In this document: positions 43,756 through 55,249 of the stretch, in pieces
Layout of the letters: each line of letters starts with the position of its first letter
Numbering within the stretch: the stretch's first letter is position 1
From: Scilla litardierei
Lineage: Eukaryota > Streptophyta > Magnoliopsida > Asparagales > Asparagaceae
Assembly (NCBI GenBank): GCA_030789695.1
Contig: CM061142.1
Span: forward strand, 569,027,281 to 569,091,280
Direction: 5' to 3'
Length of the DNA stretch: 64,000 nt
Translations under genes and position numbers: made by a program
The notes under the pieces: model-generated
Seen by the model: only the letters and a program-made list of their open reading frames with translations
What the model was told of the DNA's origin: nothing
Database searches by the model: none

Positions 43756-45408
43756 ATGGCATCTTCTTCGGATTTTTCAGACTTTGATTTGGAGGATATC
43801 CCACTTCCGCCATACTTTCATGGCACGGAGTGGGAGAACCCTCACTTACATATTAAAAATTTTGAAGATTGGATGCATTCATGTCTTGGTGGGAATATCG
43901 ATGATGATTGCATATATTTTAGATTCTTTCCCGATTCTTTACAGGATGATGCTAGACTTTGGTTTGATTCATTGTCTCTGGACTCACATTTTACTTGGTT
44001 GTCATTTCAGGCTGAATTTCTCCGAGTATTTTTGCCTATCTTTTTGGAGCAGGTACATGGGCGGCAGGCCATGGAGCATGTAGCGAGCTTTGTCCAGGCT
44101 GAGTGGGAGGCCTACCATCAGGCTTGGCAGAGGTTCACTGATTTGGTGCTTGCGTGCCCACAGTAGAGCTTTCACGAGGATCATCTTCTGCAGATCTTCT
44201 ACATAGGGTTATCGCCATCTGGGCGAGATTTGGTGCAGATGAGCTGCGGTGGAGAGTTCTTTGATTATTCGACCGAGGATTCTTGGTTGTACCTGAGAGA
44301 CCTTGCAGAGTGGGAGCAGACTGTACCATCTGGAGAGCAGTCACTTGGATATGAGGATGATGGTCAGTCTCAGCTTCTACTTCAGGATGCAGAGCTGCAG
44401 GTCCAGTGCCAGCCTGAGGAGCCAGCTGAGGGCTCATTCCAGTGCGACCCTATGGATTACCTAGAGAGACCTGTGAAGAGGGTGCATTGGGGCCAAGTAG
44501 AAGAGTTTGAGCATATATATATTGAGGAGTCAGAGGAGACAGATGACGGAGTGCGTGTCGACCACGACGGTGACACGATGCATTTTCATTTTGAGGTTGA
44601 TGATGAAGTGGATGTGCATGATGGCCGAGAGCAGATCGAGTATACCATGGAGCCTGAGCCACAGGCCACTTCAGAGTTAGCTTCACAGGTCGAGGCGGTT
44701 GAGTATTTTGGGAGGACGACTGAGCTGAGCTATTTCTGGGATGGCGAGGATGATGCGTGCTTGGATTTGCCCGAGATGTGTCTACCTCCAGTCCTGTCAC
44801 AGATGTCACTTCCCTCGCCTCAGGATGCGCACTTGCCAGTCATCGAGAAGGTTTGTCAGGAGCAGTTACCAGTTGTGGGGAGTGCTGCAGAGATTGTTGA
44901 TATTGACGTCGAGGAAGAGGATAGCGACGGAGATTCCGAGATGGTATATTCTGAGCCCGAGCTCCCTCTTACTCCAGTTTTCCCTCTGCAGCCACTTCCA
45001 CCTCCTCCTAAGGCCGTGCATCATGCCACATCTAGCACCGCATTTCAGGGAAGTTTCCACCATCTCATGCCTTGCATTTCTGAAGCCCAATTTGCACTTC
45101 CACATATTTTTGCTTCAGATTGTCGTCCATTGCATCTAAATTCTTTTATCTGTTTTGACGACCCGTTTTGGAATGCTTTTGCAGGGCATGAGGACATGAC
45201 TTGGATTGATGCAGCTCGTCTCCCACGTGATCCATATTATCCAAAGGAGATGCTTGGAGTTGCATTGCTGGAATCCAAGGAGGCCGGTGGTGGCCTAGCT
45301 CCAAAGCAGCTGGCGGAGGAGCAAAAGGATATGATCGAGCAGCTACCACCACCGTTATACATTCGAGATCCGCCATTTGTCACGGTGTGTTCTTTCCATG
45401 TAGTGTAA
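43756..45408 (+). pseudogene. Element E gag-like gene with internal TAG
   Basis: The ATG is in the strong context aaaccATGGc. The first 136 codons have a retrotransposon gag core (FHGTEWENPHLHIKNFEDW, FPDSLQDDARLWFDSL). TAG at 44164-44166 interrupts, and the same frame then runs open to 45408 (HEDHLLQIFYIGLSPSGRD, then long acidic and Pro-rich sequence). No zinc knuckle, protease or polymerase motif is visible. The TAG may be a mutation or a read-through signal; only other family copies can tell. E would need polymerase from another element. Confidence 0.75.
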
Positions 45409-46576
45409 ATAAATAAAATTAAAAGTTAGTTTGCTTTTGCATTTTGCTTTCGTATGCATTTCTTTTCTTTTTTAGGATCTTTTGCCAAGATCTAGTACTC
45501 TCCCAACATTGAGGACAATGCTGATTTTAAGTTGGGGGGAGAGTGTTAGAATCTTTAGGTTTGTTAGGATTTTGAGCCAAAAAATTTTTTTTTTTGAGAT
45601 CCCTCCATGTTTCACCACATTCCATGAATGTCATTGCATATCATTTTGGCCTTCTCGTTCCTACGCCGCTTGCTTTGTTTAGTCCCTACTTGCTTAATGC
45701 CATGCGATTTTTCGGATTATCATTTTGGTATCGATTTCTCGATGTTTGATTGGCACGTTTTCATTTCTTTTCCAATTTGGAGTCGAATGTTAATATACCA
45801 TGTATGAAACTATTTAGATGTTGTGATACTCTCTTTGAGATAGTTTGGGAAAAGTTTGGTGTAAGCGATTTCATGTTTGGGATGAATGGTGTAGTTTTTA
45901 ATTGGATTGGGAGTGGCCAAATTGTGCATGCTTTGTTTTCCTCTTAGGAGTGGGTGGATGAGTTGCTAATTTGTGTTGGAATGAAAAAGAAAGTTAGTAT
46001 AAGTGAATGTTTCTTCCTAATCAAATCGAGTAGCCGGTGCCCCACGAAACATTGGGAAGGACGCCAAAGATGAGATTTAGGGGATCATTTCATCCCTTTG
46101 CCTATATAGCGTTATTGCGTGTAGGTATTGGTGGCCGTGTTTGCATTTATAGCGTTATCGCGTGAATGCAAAACATAAACATGAAAAAATCCAAAAACAA
46201 AAAAAAAAGAGAAAAAGAAAAGAAAAAGGAAAAAAATGAATGAATAAGCTTCATGAATGATGCAATCTCATCTCCCACAACCTAGAGGAAATTTCTTTTG
46301 TTTTGGCCACTTTCATGAAAATTGGAAATTTTGACATCGTGATATCCCGATACGTGTGATACGGGGCTTATTTCTTCACTTTTCTTTGAATTGGATTGAG
46401 GGGAGTATCATTTGTTGTTTTCTTTCATATATTTGGTATATTGGCTTTGAAATCAATTGGAAACATCATTTTGGGGTGTGCCATGAAGATATTGTGATTT
46501 TGGTGCATGTCATTCAATTTAATCCGAATTTATCGCGTATTTTGCTAGGGACTAGCAAAAATCTAGTTGGGGGGTG
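45409..46576 (+). other. Element E 3' noncoding region and polypurine tract
   Basis: There is no gene. A purine tract aagttggggggagag near 45529-45543 resembles the tract at the LTR border (agttggggggtg, 46565-46576), so it may be a second or older tract. A short duplication tatagcgtta(t)cgcgtg lies at 46108-46165. An A-rich stretch is at 46185-46240. Confidence 0.7.
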
Positions 46577-48259
46577 TGATTCGGGATATAAATTGCATAT
46601 TTTACCCCCTAACTATCCCCATTTTGTGCCAAAGATTAGGCTTAATTGTGCTCTTTTTGGGTATATTTTCATTTCATATCAATTTCGGGGCGTATTCTCA
46701 TTCTTGGCACAAAATAAGGTTTTTATCGTCTTTATTGGCTTCCCATTATTTTTCCTATACTCCTGCCATTATTTTGATCACATCCCCATTTTTTGGGAAT
46801 TATTTGAGCATGTGGATAAGTTATATGGATTATTGGAGGTCAATATTGTTTTTTTATATAGTCATTATATTTATTTTCACATCAAATGGACTAATTTCTC
46901 CTTCTCATATTTTTTCAGGTACTCCTGGGAGTCTTAGGGATTTTCCAGAAATTTTTGGGATTTTTCTGAGATTTCTAGGTATTTTTTTGGATTTATTTGG
47001 AGGAGAAATGAGGGTTTTAAATCAGGAAAAAGAATATTACTGGGGGCGCCACGTGGCGCAATCAGACGGCGCCACGTGGCGTAGTGATGCAGCTGGGCCG
47101 CGCGCGCTGATTTTAAAATATATATATATATTTTTTTTTTTGCGGGCCGGCCCAGCAGCGGGCCGGCCCGCGGTTTCGAATTGAGCGGGCGGGGCCCGCT
47201 CGATTTGAGCGGGCTCAGCGCCCGCTCGATTTGAACGGGCCCAGCGCCCGCTCAAAATCGAGCGGGCCCAGCGCCCGCTTAATTCGAGCGGGCGCCCCCC
47301 CCCCTTATACCGCAGGCGCGCGCGGTTGCGGGTCGGGAGCTCAAACCCGACCCGCAACGTGTTATACAGCCCTGGGGTGCGAAAATAAAGAGGAGGCTGC
47401 TGTTTTTGGTTTTCATTTTGCTGTTTGGGGCGATTTTTAGGGCTTGGGGAGTGCTCTTCCTCCCCAAAGCTTGGGCTAGGGCTTGGAAGCCATTGGAGGG
47501 TGGAAAAACTTGGTGGAGGAGCAAATTGGAGGAGGCTAGGGCTCGTTTGGGGAAACCTTGGTGAAATCTTTCCTCTCCCATTTTGTATTTTTGTATCTCT
47601 CATTTTGTAATGAACATTGGATGAATTTGTCTATGAATATCATCTTGTTTAGTATGATTGAGTAGTGCTATTGTGCTTGGGTTGTGATTCATTGGGTTGG
47701 ATGTTAATTTCTTGCCCTAATTTCCTCTTGCCCTATTTTGAATGTTAATGTTGGATGTTTAATTAGGGCACAAATTTAATTGGCTAAGTCCCGAGAGGGC
47801 AAATTTGAGAAAAATCCATGTGCTTAATTTGGTTAGTGCCTTGATAATATTTCCATCCCGATTGCAAAATTGTTGTGTTTTTAAAGCTAAATATTCCGAT
47901 TGGGCTTCCTTAGCCGGATGACCGATTGTGTTATATGTGGTAATTAGGACTTGATTAACGCCAATTTTAATGATCCCACAACCCATGCTCTCTCTCCTAG
48001 CTATCCTAAACTCCACCTTTGGCTCTCTAACCCTACACACTTAGGTTAGATTTTCGTTTTCACCACACTTTTCCGACATTTCCACCGTTAGCGAGGTGGT
48101 TGTAAAACACTTTAATTTTCTTTATCGATCAAATTTTGTGAACGTAGAACGAATTGTCCCTGTGATCCGACCCGGTACTCACCGGTTATTTTATATTGCA
48201 TTGACGCTCCTACGCTTGGGAGCGGAAGACGTGCACTTGCGCGTTTTCCGAGTCAACCA
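46577..48259 (+). repeat. Element E 3' LTR (1683 bp)
   Basis: TGATTCGGGATATAAATTGC to ...GAGTCAACCA, followed by the duplication CAGAG at 48260-48264. It shows the uninterrupted form of the 5' LTR, so it proves the D insertion point. Confidence 0.94.
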
Positions 48260-48302
48260 CAGAGCCTCCTCCCTAATCGGTCGTCCCCTTCGTCGGTATC
48301 CA

Positions 48303-51300
48303 ATGGAACCGATCTCTCCCAACCTTAAGTTTCTCATCTCCAAATTTCCAAATCTCATTACCACCCGCCTTGACTCCACCAACTACATTCTCTGGAAGTC
48401 TCAAGTCACCGGCGTTCTCAATGCTCATGGCTTCCTTGGGTATGTCGACGGAACTCTATCCTCCCCTTCTCCCACTATACCAGATCCTCGCTCCACCACC
48501 ACTGAACCTCTTCCTCCTATCCCAAATCCAAAGTTTCAAGAGTGGTTGATCACTGATCAGCACCTCTGTATTTGTCTTCAAGCAACCCTTACCACCTCCG
48601 CCCTTGGTATTATTCTCGGTGTAACGTCCTCTCGTATTCTCTGGACGAAATTGGAGCAACGTTACGCCATTCTTTCCGAAGGTCACATTGAACTTCTCCA
48701 AGACAAACTCAACAACCTCACCATGGAAAACGAATCCATGACAGCCTATTTGGACAGTGCAAAGAACATTTACGATCAACTACAAACGGCTGGTCCCGAT
48801 ACTGTCACCACCCGACAAGTTCTCCGACAGACGCTTCACGGTCTTCCCTCTACTTATAATTCCTTCCGTGTTATGGCTCACAATCGCGGGATACCATACA
48901 CGGTGGAAGAACTTTGGAGTAGCCTTATTGCTGAAGAAGCTAATATGCTGTTGCAACGTCACGCACCATCTTCCGAGACGTTACCAACCTCCGGGACAAC
49001 TCTCGTTCCGGATAACACTTCTGCTCTCTTCACCAACTACAGCCATCGGGACAACCGCTCAAGACAGTATCGCTCCTACTCGGGACATGTCCCGAGTAAT
49101 CGTGGCGGTCATGGACGTGTGTCATCTCATTTGAGTCAATCTCGCCCTCCATTACTCCCTACTCCAGGCAGATCCCCAGCACAAACCGGGAGATCTAGGC
49201 GTCGTATCCCTACCGATCCGAATGGTTGCCCTATTCCATGCCAAGTATGTGGGAAACCAAATCATCACACACTTGATTGCTTCTGGATTCATAAGCATGT
49301 CCACAAACCAGAAGTGCATGTCTCTCAAAGCACTCCCTCTGCGGAGACAAACTGGTTTCTTGACACTGGGGCCACTGACCACATCACTTCTACTGCGGGA
49401 CATCTTGAGTCCTCGAATCCTTACACTGGTAATAAAAGGATCACTGTTGGTACTGGGGTTTCTGCTCCTATTGCCAACATTGGCTCCTCTTCTATCCCCT
49501 CTCTTCGGTCTCCTTTACTTCTTCCTGACATTCTCCATGCTCCTGAGTTTTCCAAAAACCTACTCTCAGTTTACAAATTCACCAAAGATAACAACTGTTT
49601 CATTAAATTCTTCTCTACTGGTTTTATTGTTCAAGATATAGACACCGGTCAAATTCTTCTCCATGGACCGAGTAGAAATGGGCTCTATCCACTTCATTCG
49701 GAACCAGTCTCCTTCTTTGCATCTTCTTCCTCGGGTGATCTTTGGCACACCAGACTTGGTCATCCAGCTTCTCCTGTTGTCTCAAAGATCGCCTCCGGTC
49801 TATCTGTCAAGCTGTCTCCCCTGAAGTCTTGTTCTCATTGCTCTATAAGCAAGAGTCATAAACTCCCATTCCCTCTGTCTGAATCAAGATCCAAAACTCC
49901 CCTTGCTTTAATTCATTCTGATGTATGGGGCCCTGCTCCTATTCAATCGATAAAGGGATATAGATTCTATGTTATTTTCATTGATGATTTCTCTCGATAT
50001 ACTTGGCTCTATCCTCTTTATCATAAATCCGATGTGTTTGCTGCTTTTCAGTCTTTTCAAATCATGGCTGAACGACAGTTCAACACCAAAATCAAAATTT
50101 TTCGTTCTGATGGCGGGGGCGAGTTTGTCAACAACCAGTTTTCTTCCCTATTTCATCGCCTTGGTATCATACACCAAACATCTGCACCATACACTCCGGA
50201 ACAAAATGGTGTCACAGAACGAAAACACCGACATATAATCGAAACAACACTTGCTTTACTTCTAACTGCTTCCATGCCCAAACAACATTGGCCAGATGCA
50301 GCAAAGACGGCCGTATATCTGATTAACCGTCTACCATCCTCTACTCAGCAGAACAAGTCTCCTCTTGAGATTCTACATCATCGGCTCCCAGATTATAAGT
50401 GGATGCGCACATTTGGTTGTCTTTGTTTTCCCTGCCTTCGACCTTATGCGGGTGACAAACTTGAGCCACGATCTCAACCATGCGTCTTCCTTGGTTATCC
50501 GGACAATATGAAGGCCTACAAATGCATGGAGCTAAAAACCAGACGCATCTACCTCACCCGGCATGTTCAATTTGAAGAACAGACTTTTCCCTACTTCCAA
50601 CCAGGCACGAGTCCTCACGGGACCTCTTCTCCCGAGACGAGTCCTCCCGAAACCTCTTCTCCCGAGACGAGTCCTCCCGGAACCTCCTCTCCCGAGACGA
50701 GTCCTCCCGGAACCTCCTCTCCCCAGACGAGTCCTCCTAAGCCCTCTCCTCCCGGACCATCATGTCCCGAGACTTCTCCGAGACATCCCTGTCCCGATGC
50801 CTTCCCTGACACTCCTTTCTCTCCCGCATCCGCTTCCCAAATAGCTACCCCTACTCCTAATACATCCCATCTCACTCCTCTTGTTCCCAGGCAACCTCTC
50901 CCACATCTCATAGCCCATCAAACACCGACAACCCATCCTACAGCCTACCTCCCCGATACACCTCCTCCCACTCCACCTCCAACGAGTTCTCATCCGCCTG
51001 CCCCTCTTCCCACTCATCCCATGACTACCCGCTCTATGGTTGGCACTTTCCGCCCTCGCCAACCTCTTAATCTCCATGCTGCTATCACATCTGAGGAACC
51101 TCTCTCCTTCAAAGAAGCTTCCAAACATCCCCACTGGATCGCTGCCATGCAATCTGAATTCGATGCCCTCACCCGTCAACAGACTTGGGATCTGGTTGTC
51201 CCCCCTCTAAATCCAACATCATCGGCTGCAAGTGGGTATACAAAATCAAGCGGGACGCCATGGGGTCTATTGCTCACTACAAGGCCCGGTTGGTTGCCAA

Positions 51301-52543
51301 GGGCTTCCACCAAAAGGAAGGCCTTGACTATGCTCAAACATTCAGTCATGTGGCCAAACATGGCTCCATCCGCCTTCTGATTGCACTCACTCTTCACTTC
51401 GATTGGCCCGTCAAACAGCTCGATGTCTCCAATGCCTTTCTACATGGAAATATTGAAGAGGACCTCTACATGGAGCAGCCGGTGGGCTTTATTGATCCTT
51501 CCTTCCCTCACCACGTCTGCAAACTCCGGAAGGCCTTGTATGGCCTCAAACAGGCACCGAGACAGTGGTACGCCCGTTTTTCAACCTTCATTTGTCTCCA
51601 TGGATTCATTCCCAGCATCGCCGACTCCTCCCTCTTCATTCGGCACTACAGTGGTCAGACTACAGTGATCTTGCTCTATGTGGATGATATTCTCATCACT
51701 GGATCCTCTTCCTCGTATATCCCTCAATTCATCACCTTATTATCTCAAGAATTCTCCTTTAAAGACCTTGGTGACCTCTCCTACTTCTTGGGTCTGGAAA
51801 TACAACGACACCGTCATGGTAGCTTCGTCCACCAAACTAAGTATACTAAAGACCTCCTTCAACGAGCGGGACTTGCCAATTGCAAACCTGCCCGAACTCC
51901 TGTCTCGGCTAAGCTGTCCCATGTTCACCCGGATCCTCCTCTCTCAGATGGTTCTTACTACCGCAGCATTGTTGGCGCCCTTCAGTATCTCACACTGACC
52001 CGTCCAGATATTTCGTTTGCCGTCAATCGGGTCTGTCGGTTTCTTCACAGTCCATGCGAATCTCATCTCACTGCTGCCAAACGTATTCTGCGGTATCTCC
52101 AATCTACTCCGACTCATGGCATCCTCCTTCGCCCCAGTCCGCTGTCACTTGTTGCTTTTTCTGATGCTGACTGGGCTGGTGATCCCACTGATTGACGTTC
52201 TATCAGTGGTTTCTGCGTTTTCCTTGGCCGAAACCCACTCACTTGGAGCGCTAAGAAGCAGTCCTCCATCTCTCATAGCTCCACAGAGTCTGAATATCGC
52301 TCGTTGTCCTTGACTGCTAAGGACATCATTTGGCTCCAACTTCTCCTGACAGATCTGAAGATTCCTCTCCAGGATACCCCTCTTCTCTGGTGTGACAACA
52401 TATCGGCTCTTTCGTTATCATCCAATCCGGTCTTTCACTCTCGAACGAAGCACTTCGCTATCGACTACCACTTCATTCGTGAGCAAGTCACCTCCAACAA
52501 TATTCGTGTTCGACACATATCCACCGAGGATAATCCTGCTGAC
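48303..52543 (+). pseudogene. gag-pol: Element C gag-pol, one frameshift and one stop; 3' end displaced by element H
   Basis: It starts MEPISPNLKFLISKFPN. Gag core RLDSTNYILWKSQVTGVLN; zinc knuckle CQVCGKPNHHTLDC; protease WFLDTGATDHIT; GAG-pre-integrase WHTRLGHPA; integrase core HSDVWGPAPIQS, FRSDGGGEFVNN, TPEQNGVTERKHRH; a Ser/Pro-rich tandem-repeat linker; reverse transcriptase KQLDVSNAFLHGNIEED and LLYVDDILITGS; RNase H with SISHSSTESEYRSLS. About one base is shifted near 51200 (start of reverse transcriptase). TGA at 52193-52195 interrupts RNase H. Element H cuts the gene in ADIFTKSL, and the last codons are at 61293-61493. Confidence 0.92.
50610..50745 (+). repeat. 30-bp coding tandem repeat in element C pol linker
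   Basis: Four 30-base units (acctcttctcccgagacgag plus tcctcccgga) encode a ten-residue TSSPETSPPG-type repeat between integrase and reverse transcriptase. The linker is generally poorly conserved in Copia pol. Confidence 0.8.
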
Positions 52544-54119
52544 TGATGGGTTTTAATAGATCCGGGGCTCACTTTCGACTAGTGCATTGTTCGTCCTTCG
52601 CCCTACTTGAGAGCGAAGGCCGGACAACCTTGCACAAAATTTAACGCAGCGGAAGCGGAAAAATAAAGAGAAAAACTTTATATAAACACTTTATATAAAC
52701 TAGCCCTATCTTCATAAAACCCGAGCCAAGAAAACGCTACTATCCTGGGGTTGGGTCCAGACCAACCCCTGAGGATACTACTATCTAATTAACTACTATA
52801 GCTACTGCAATAAAATAATGCACATTAATTACAACTAAAGTTGAGAAAACTCAACATACCCGTAACTCTTGCCTTGCAGCAAAAGTGTTACCGAAGGCAA
52901 TCAATTGCCCTTCCCGCACGAACCGCTCCGATCCCAGCAACCACTTGCGCCGATCCCAGCAACTTCTCGTCGCCGAGCCAACCACTTGCTCCAGAAAGTT
53001 TCACGCGAGTGAAACCTCCGCCTAGATTTCGGATCTGAATCCGAACTCCTTTGCGGCTTTGCTAGAGCCCTCAGGAGTAAGCCAGAAATTTATAGGGAGA
53101 GGAGAAATATTAATTTTAGCTTAGATCCGAGCATGCTCCAATAGTTTTGAGAGCCGCTCAGATCTAGAGCTTGCTCCAATAGTTTTGAGAGCCGCTCAGA
53201 TCTAGAGCTTGGGACGAGTTTTGAGGAGGAGAGCAGACCCCTATTTATATAAGCGGCGGACTCTCCCCTTTTCTCAAAATCCGATGTGGGACTATTAATA
53301 TGAGTTAATTAAAATCAAGTTAGTTTGCACTTCACAAAGTGCAAACTTCCGTGAATTTTAACTCACTCACCGTTGAACTTCAGGATTGATACAACCTATC
53401 AATTCGAAGGGTGTTCAACGGTGAACGCATAGGAAAAAACCGTTCGTCAATTGGAGTTCATTTGACCCTCCAATTGACCACTCAAAGTTCAGCTCATGGC
53501 TAGTTTTTCGCAAAAACTGAGCCGTCAAAAACCGCCCAACTTAGGTTTCTGAAAACCTATTCTGCGGGGCCCACCAGGCCAGCTGGACAAGCCCAGACCA
53601 GGTTCAGAACCTGGTCTGGGCGCGCCCAGACTGGCGCGCCCAGACTGGGCGCCTGGCCCAGTCAGGCCAGGCGCCCAGGCTTCTGGGCGCCTGGCCCAGG
53701 CGCCCAGGGCGCCTGGGCGGGCCCAGGCCCAGGCGCCCAACGCCTGGGCCTGAGCCCAGGCGCCTGGGCGCCCAGGCCCCGGGCGCTCAGGCCCGGTCAG
53801 CCTGGGCTGATTCTGGGTCCAGTCAGGCGTCCAGGCTAGACCCAGTCTGGCCTGGGTCAGCTTGGACTGATCCGTAGAACTCTTTTGGGCATATCTTGAG
53901 CATTTGACGTCCGATTTGGACGCCGTTCGAACCTGGGCATGGACCGGGACATTCCCGTCTTACCCGTGAGCTTTTCCTTACGTTTATATTATCAAATATT
54001 GTCTTAAACTATTTAAAACACATTTAATCTCTTTTGCATCATATGCAATTTAGTCTCTATCTTGGCTTAAATTATCATTTGCATCAAATACAAATGATCT
54101 GAGGGCATATTTCCCTACA
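52544..54119 (-). repeat. Element H 3' LTR (1576 bp)
   Basis: On the minus strand it runs TGTAGGGAAATATGCCC to ...AACCCATCA. It has an extra copy of about 40 bases (gctccaatagttttgagagc, 53132-53209) absent from the other LTR. TATA on the minus strand at 53243-53251. GC-rich repeat at 53560-53850. Confidence 0.94.
53560..53860. repeat. GC-rich gcctgggc/gcccaggc repeat in element H LTR
   Basis: Short inverted and direct units of gcccaggc and gcctgggc are packed over 300 bases. The other LTR (60700-61025) has a longer version, so the array has changed length since insertion. It can fold into many hairpins. Confidence 0.85.
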
Positions 54120-55249
54120 TCTCCCACTTGCACTCAGGATCATTTATCCCGAATGCTGGAGACTATTGCAAACATCTTTTGCAATACTTTGTCCCTTGCA
54201 TCAAATGCAAATTATTCTCCCTAACTAATTTCTACCTATTACTAGACGAAGATCGCACTCTGTGTGAGACCCTACAGCCTGACCCTACTACAGGTTTGGG
54301 TTCGAGACCCTAGACGGCAGTGACCACGAGCAGTAGTTGATGTCCCTGTTTCGGCATCATAATTATGTGGTTTCACCCATTGACAAAATCGTCGGGACTA
54401 CCAAGACTGTATCCGTGATGAATACCGCAGTTTTAATCCTTTCGTCAAGACTATGTTGTTTATTCAAGTTTAGGGTATGGTAACATGTCAACCCCACCAA
54501 CTTGAAACCGGTCAGTTACATCGGTCTTTAGTTAAATACATGTTGAACTTCTTTCAACATACTTTGATCAAAGATTTTCACTAAAGCACCGAACCAACAC
54601 ATACAACACTAACTCTCCTTAATGAGAGAGACGAATCCTTTCTTAGACACAACTCCCCTCACACGCTTCAAATGCCACCCAACCAAAATCCTTTCGACAA
54701 GTAAAGTCTTGAAGCTAGGAAAATGATCTAAGTGACACCATTCACATGCAGGTTTGTTCAATGTCTTCAAGTCATAGGACCAGCTTGCATATCATCACAA
54801 AAAGTTATCATTGACATTTTAAATTAAGTTTAACCAAATGATAATATTTTATGAGTCGTTCAGTGAACTCATTCTCTAATGAGCACCTGCGTCTTGTTTC
54901 TGACTTCACCAAGTCAAACGATTACGAGTCCATCGTTACTAATCCATAGTGAATACAAAGACACAATGGTCTTATCGATGTGTCGATATCCTTTTCTCGA
55001 CATATCAATGACCACGAACCAGTTTAAGACTTTAAGCTCCAATCGGTAAAAATACTTTCTCATAATCGTGATCGGCATCAAGATACGTGTATACCTTGCT
55101 ATAAGTCTAAGGAAATTATCTAAGTGTATAAGATGACACGAATGCACAAAGATAATTTGATACCAATAAATTTATTTTATTCATGAATAAGATGTTTTTC
55201 AGGACAATGTGCCTCATAGGCATACAACTCTCAAAACATCTACCACTCA
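54120..55249 (-). other. Element H 3' noncoding region with polypurine tract
   Basis: On the minus strand this follows the pol stop. Its last bases (54120-54133) read gcaagtgggaga, the polypurine tract before the 3' LTR. I see no gene in the other 1.1 kb. Confidence 0.75.

Larger units (their letters stand above)
32272..48259 (+). mobile_element. Element E: gag-only, non-autonomous LTR element, hosting element D in its 5' LTR
   Basis: LTRs are 32272-32308 plus 41931-43577 (interrupted by D) and 46577-48259. Target duplication CAGAG lies at 32267-32271 and 48260-48264. The internal region is only about 3.0 kb and holds a tRNA-Asp primer site, one gag-like frame with an internal TAG, noncoding sequence and a polypurine tract; no pol is visible. 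LTRs differ by about 11 substitutions over 1.65 kb (0.7%) plus length changes in homopolymers. The gag type and tRNA-Asp site point to Gypsy. The structure fits the gag-only class called TR-GAG. Confidence 0.9.

Noticed and set aside
46575..46576. Placing the start of the element E LTR two bases earlier (TGTGATTC)
   Set aside because: The 5' copy has A before GTGATTC, and the CAGAG duplication requires the start at TGATTC.
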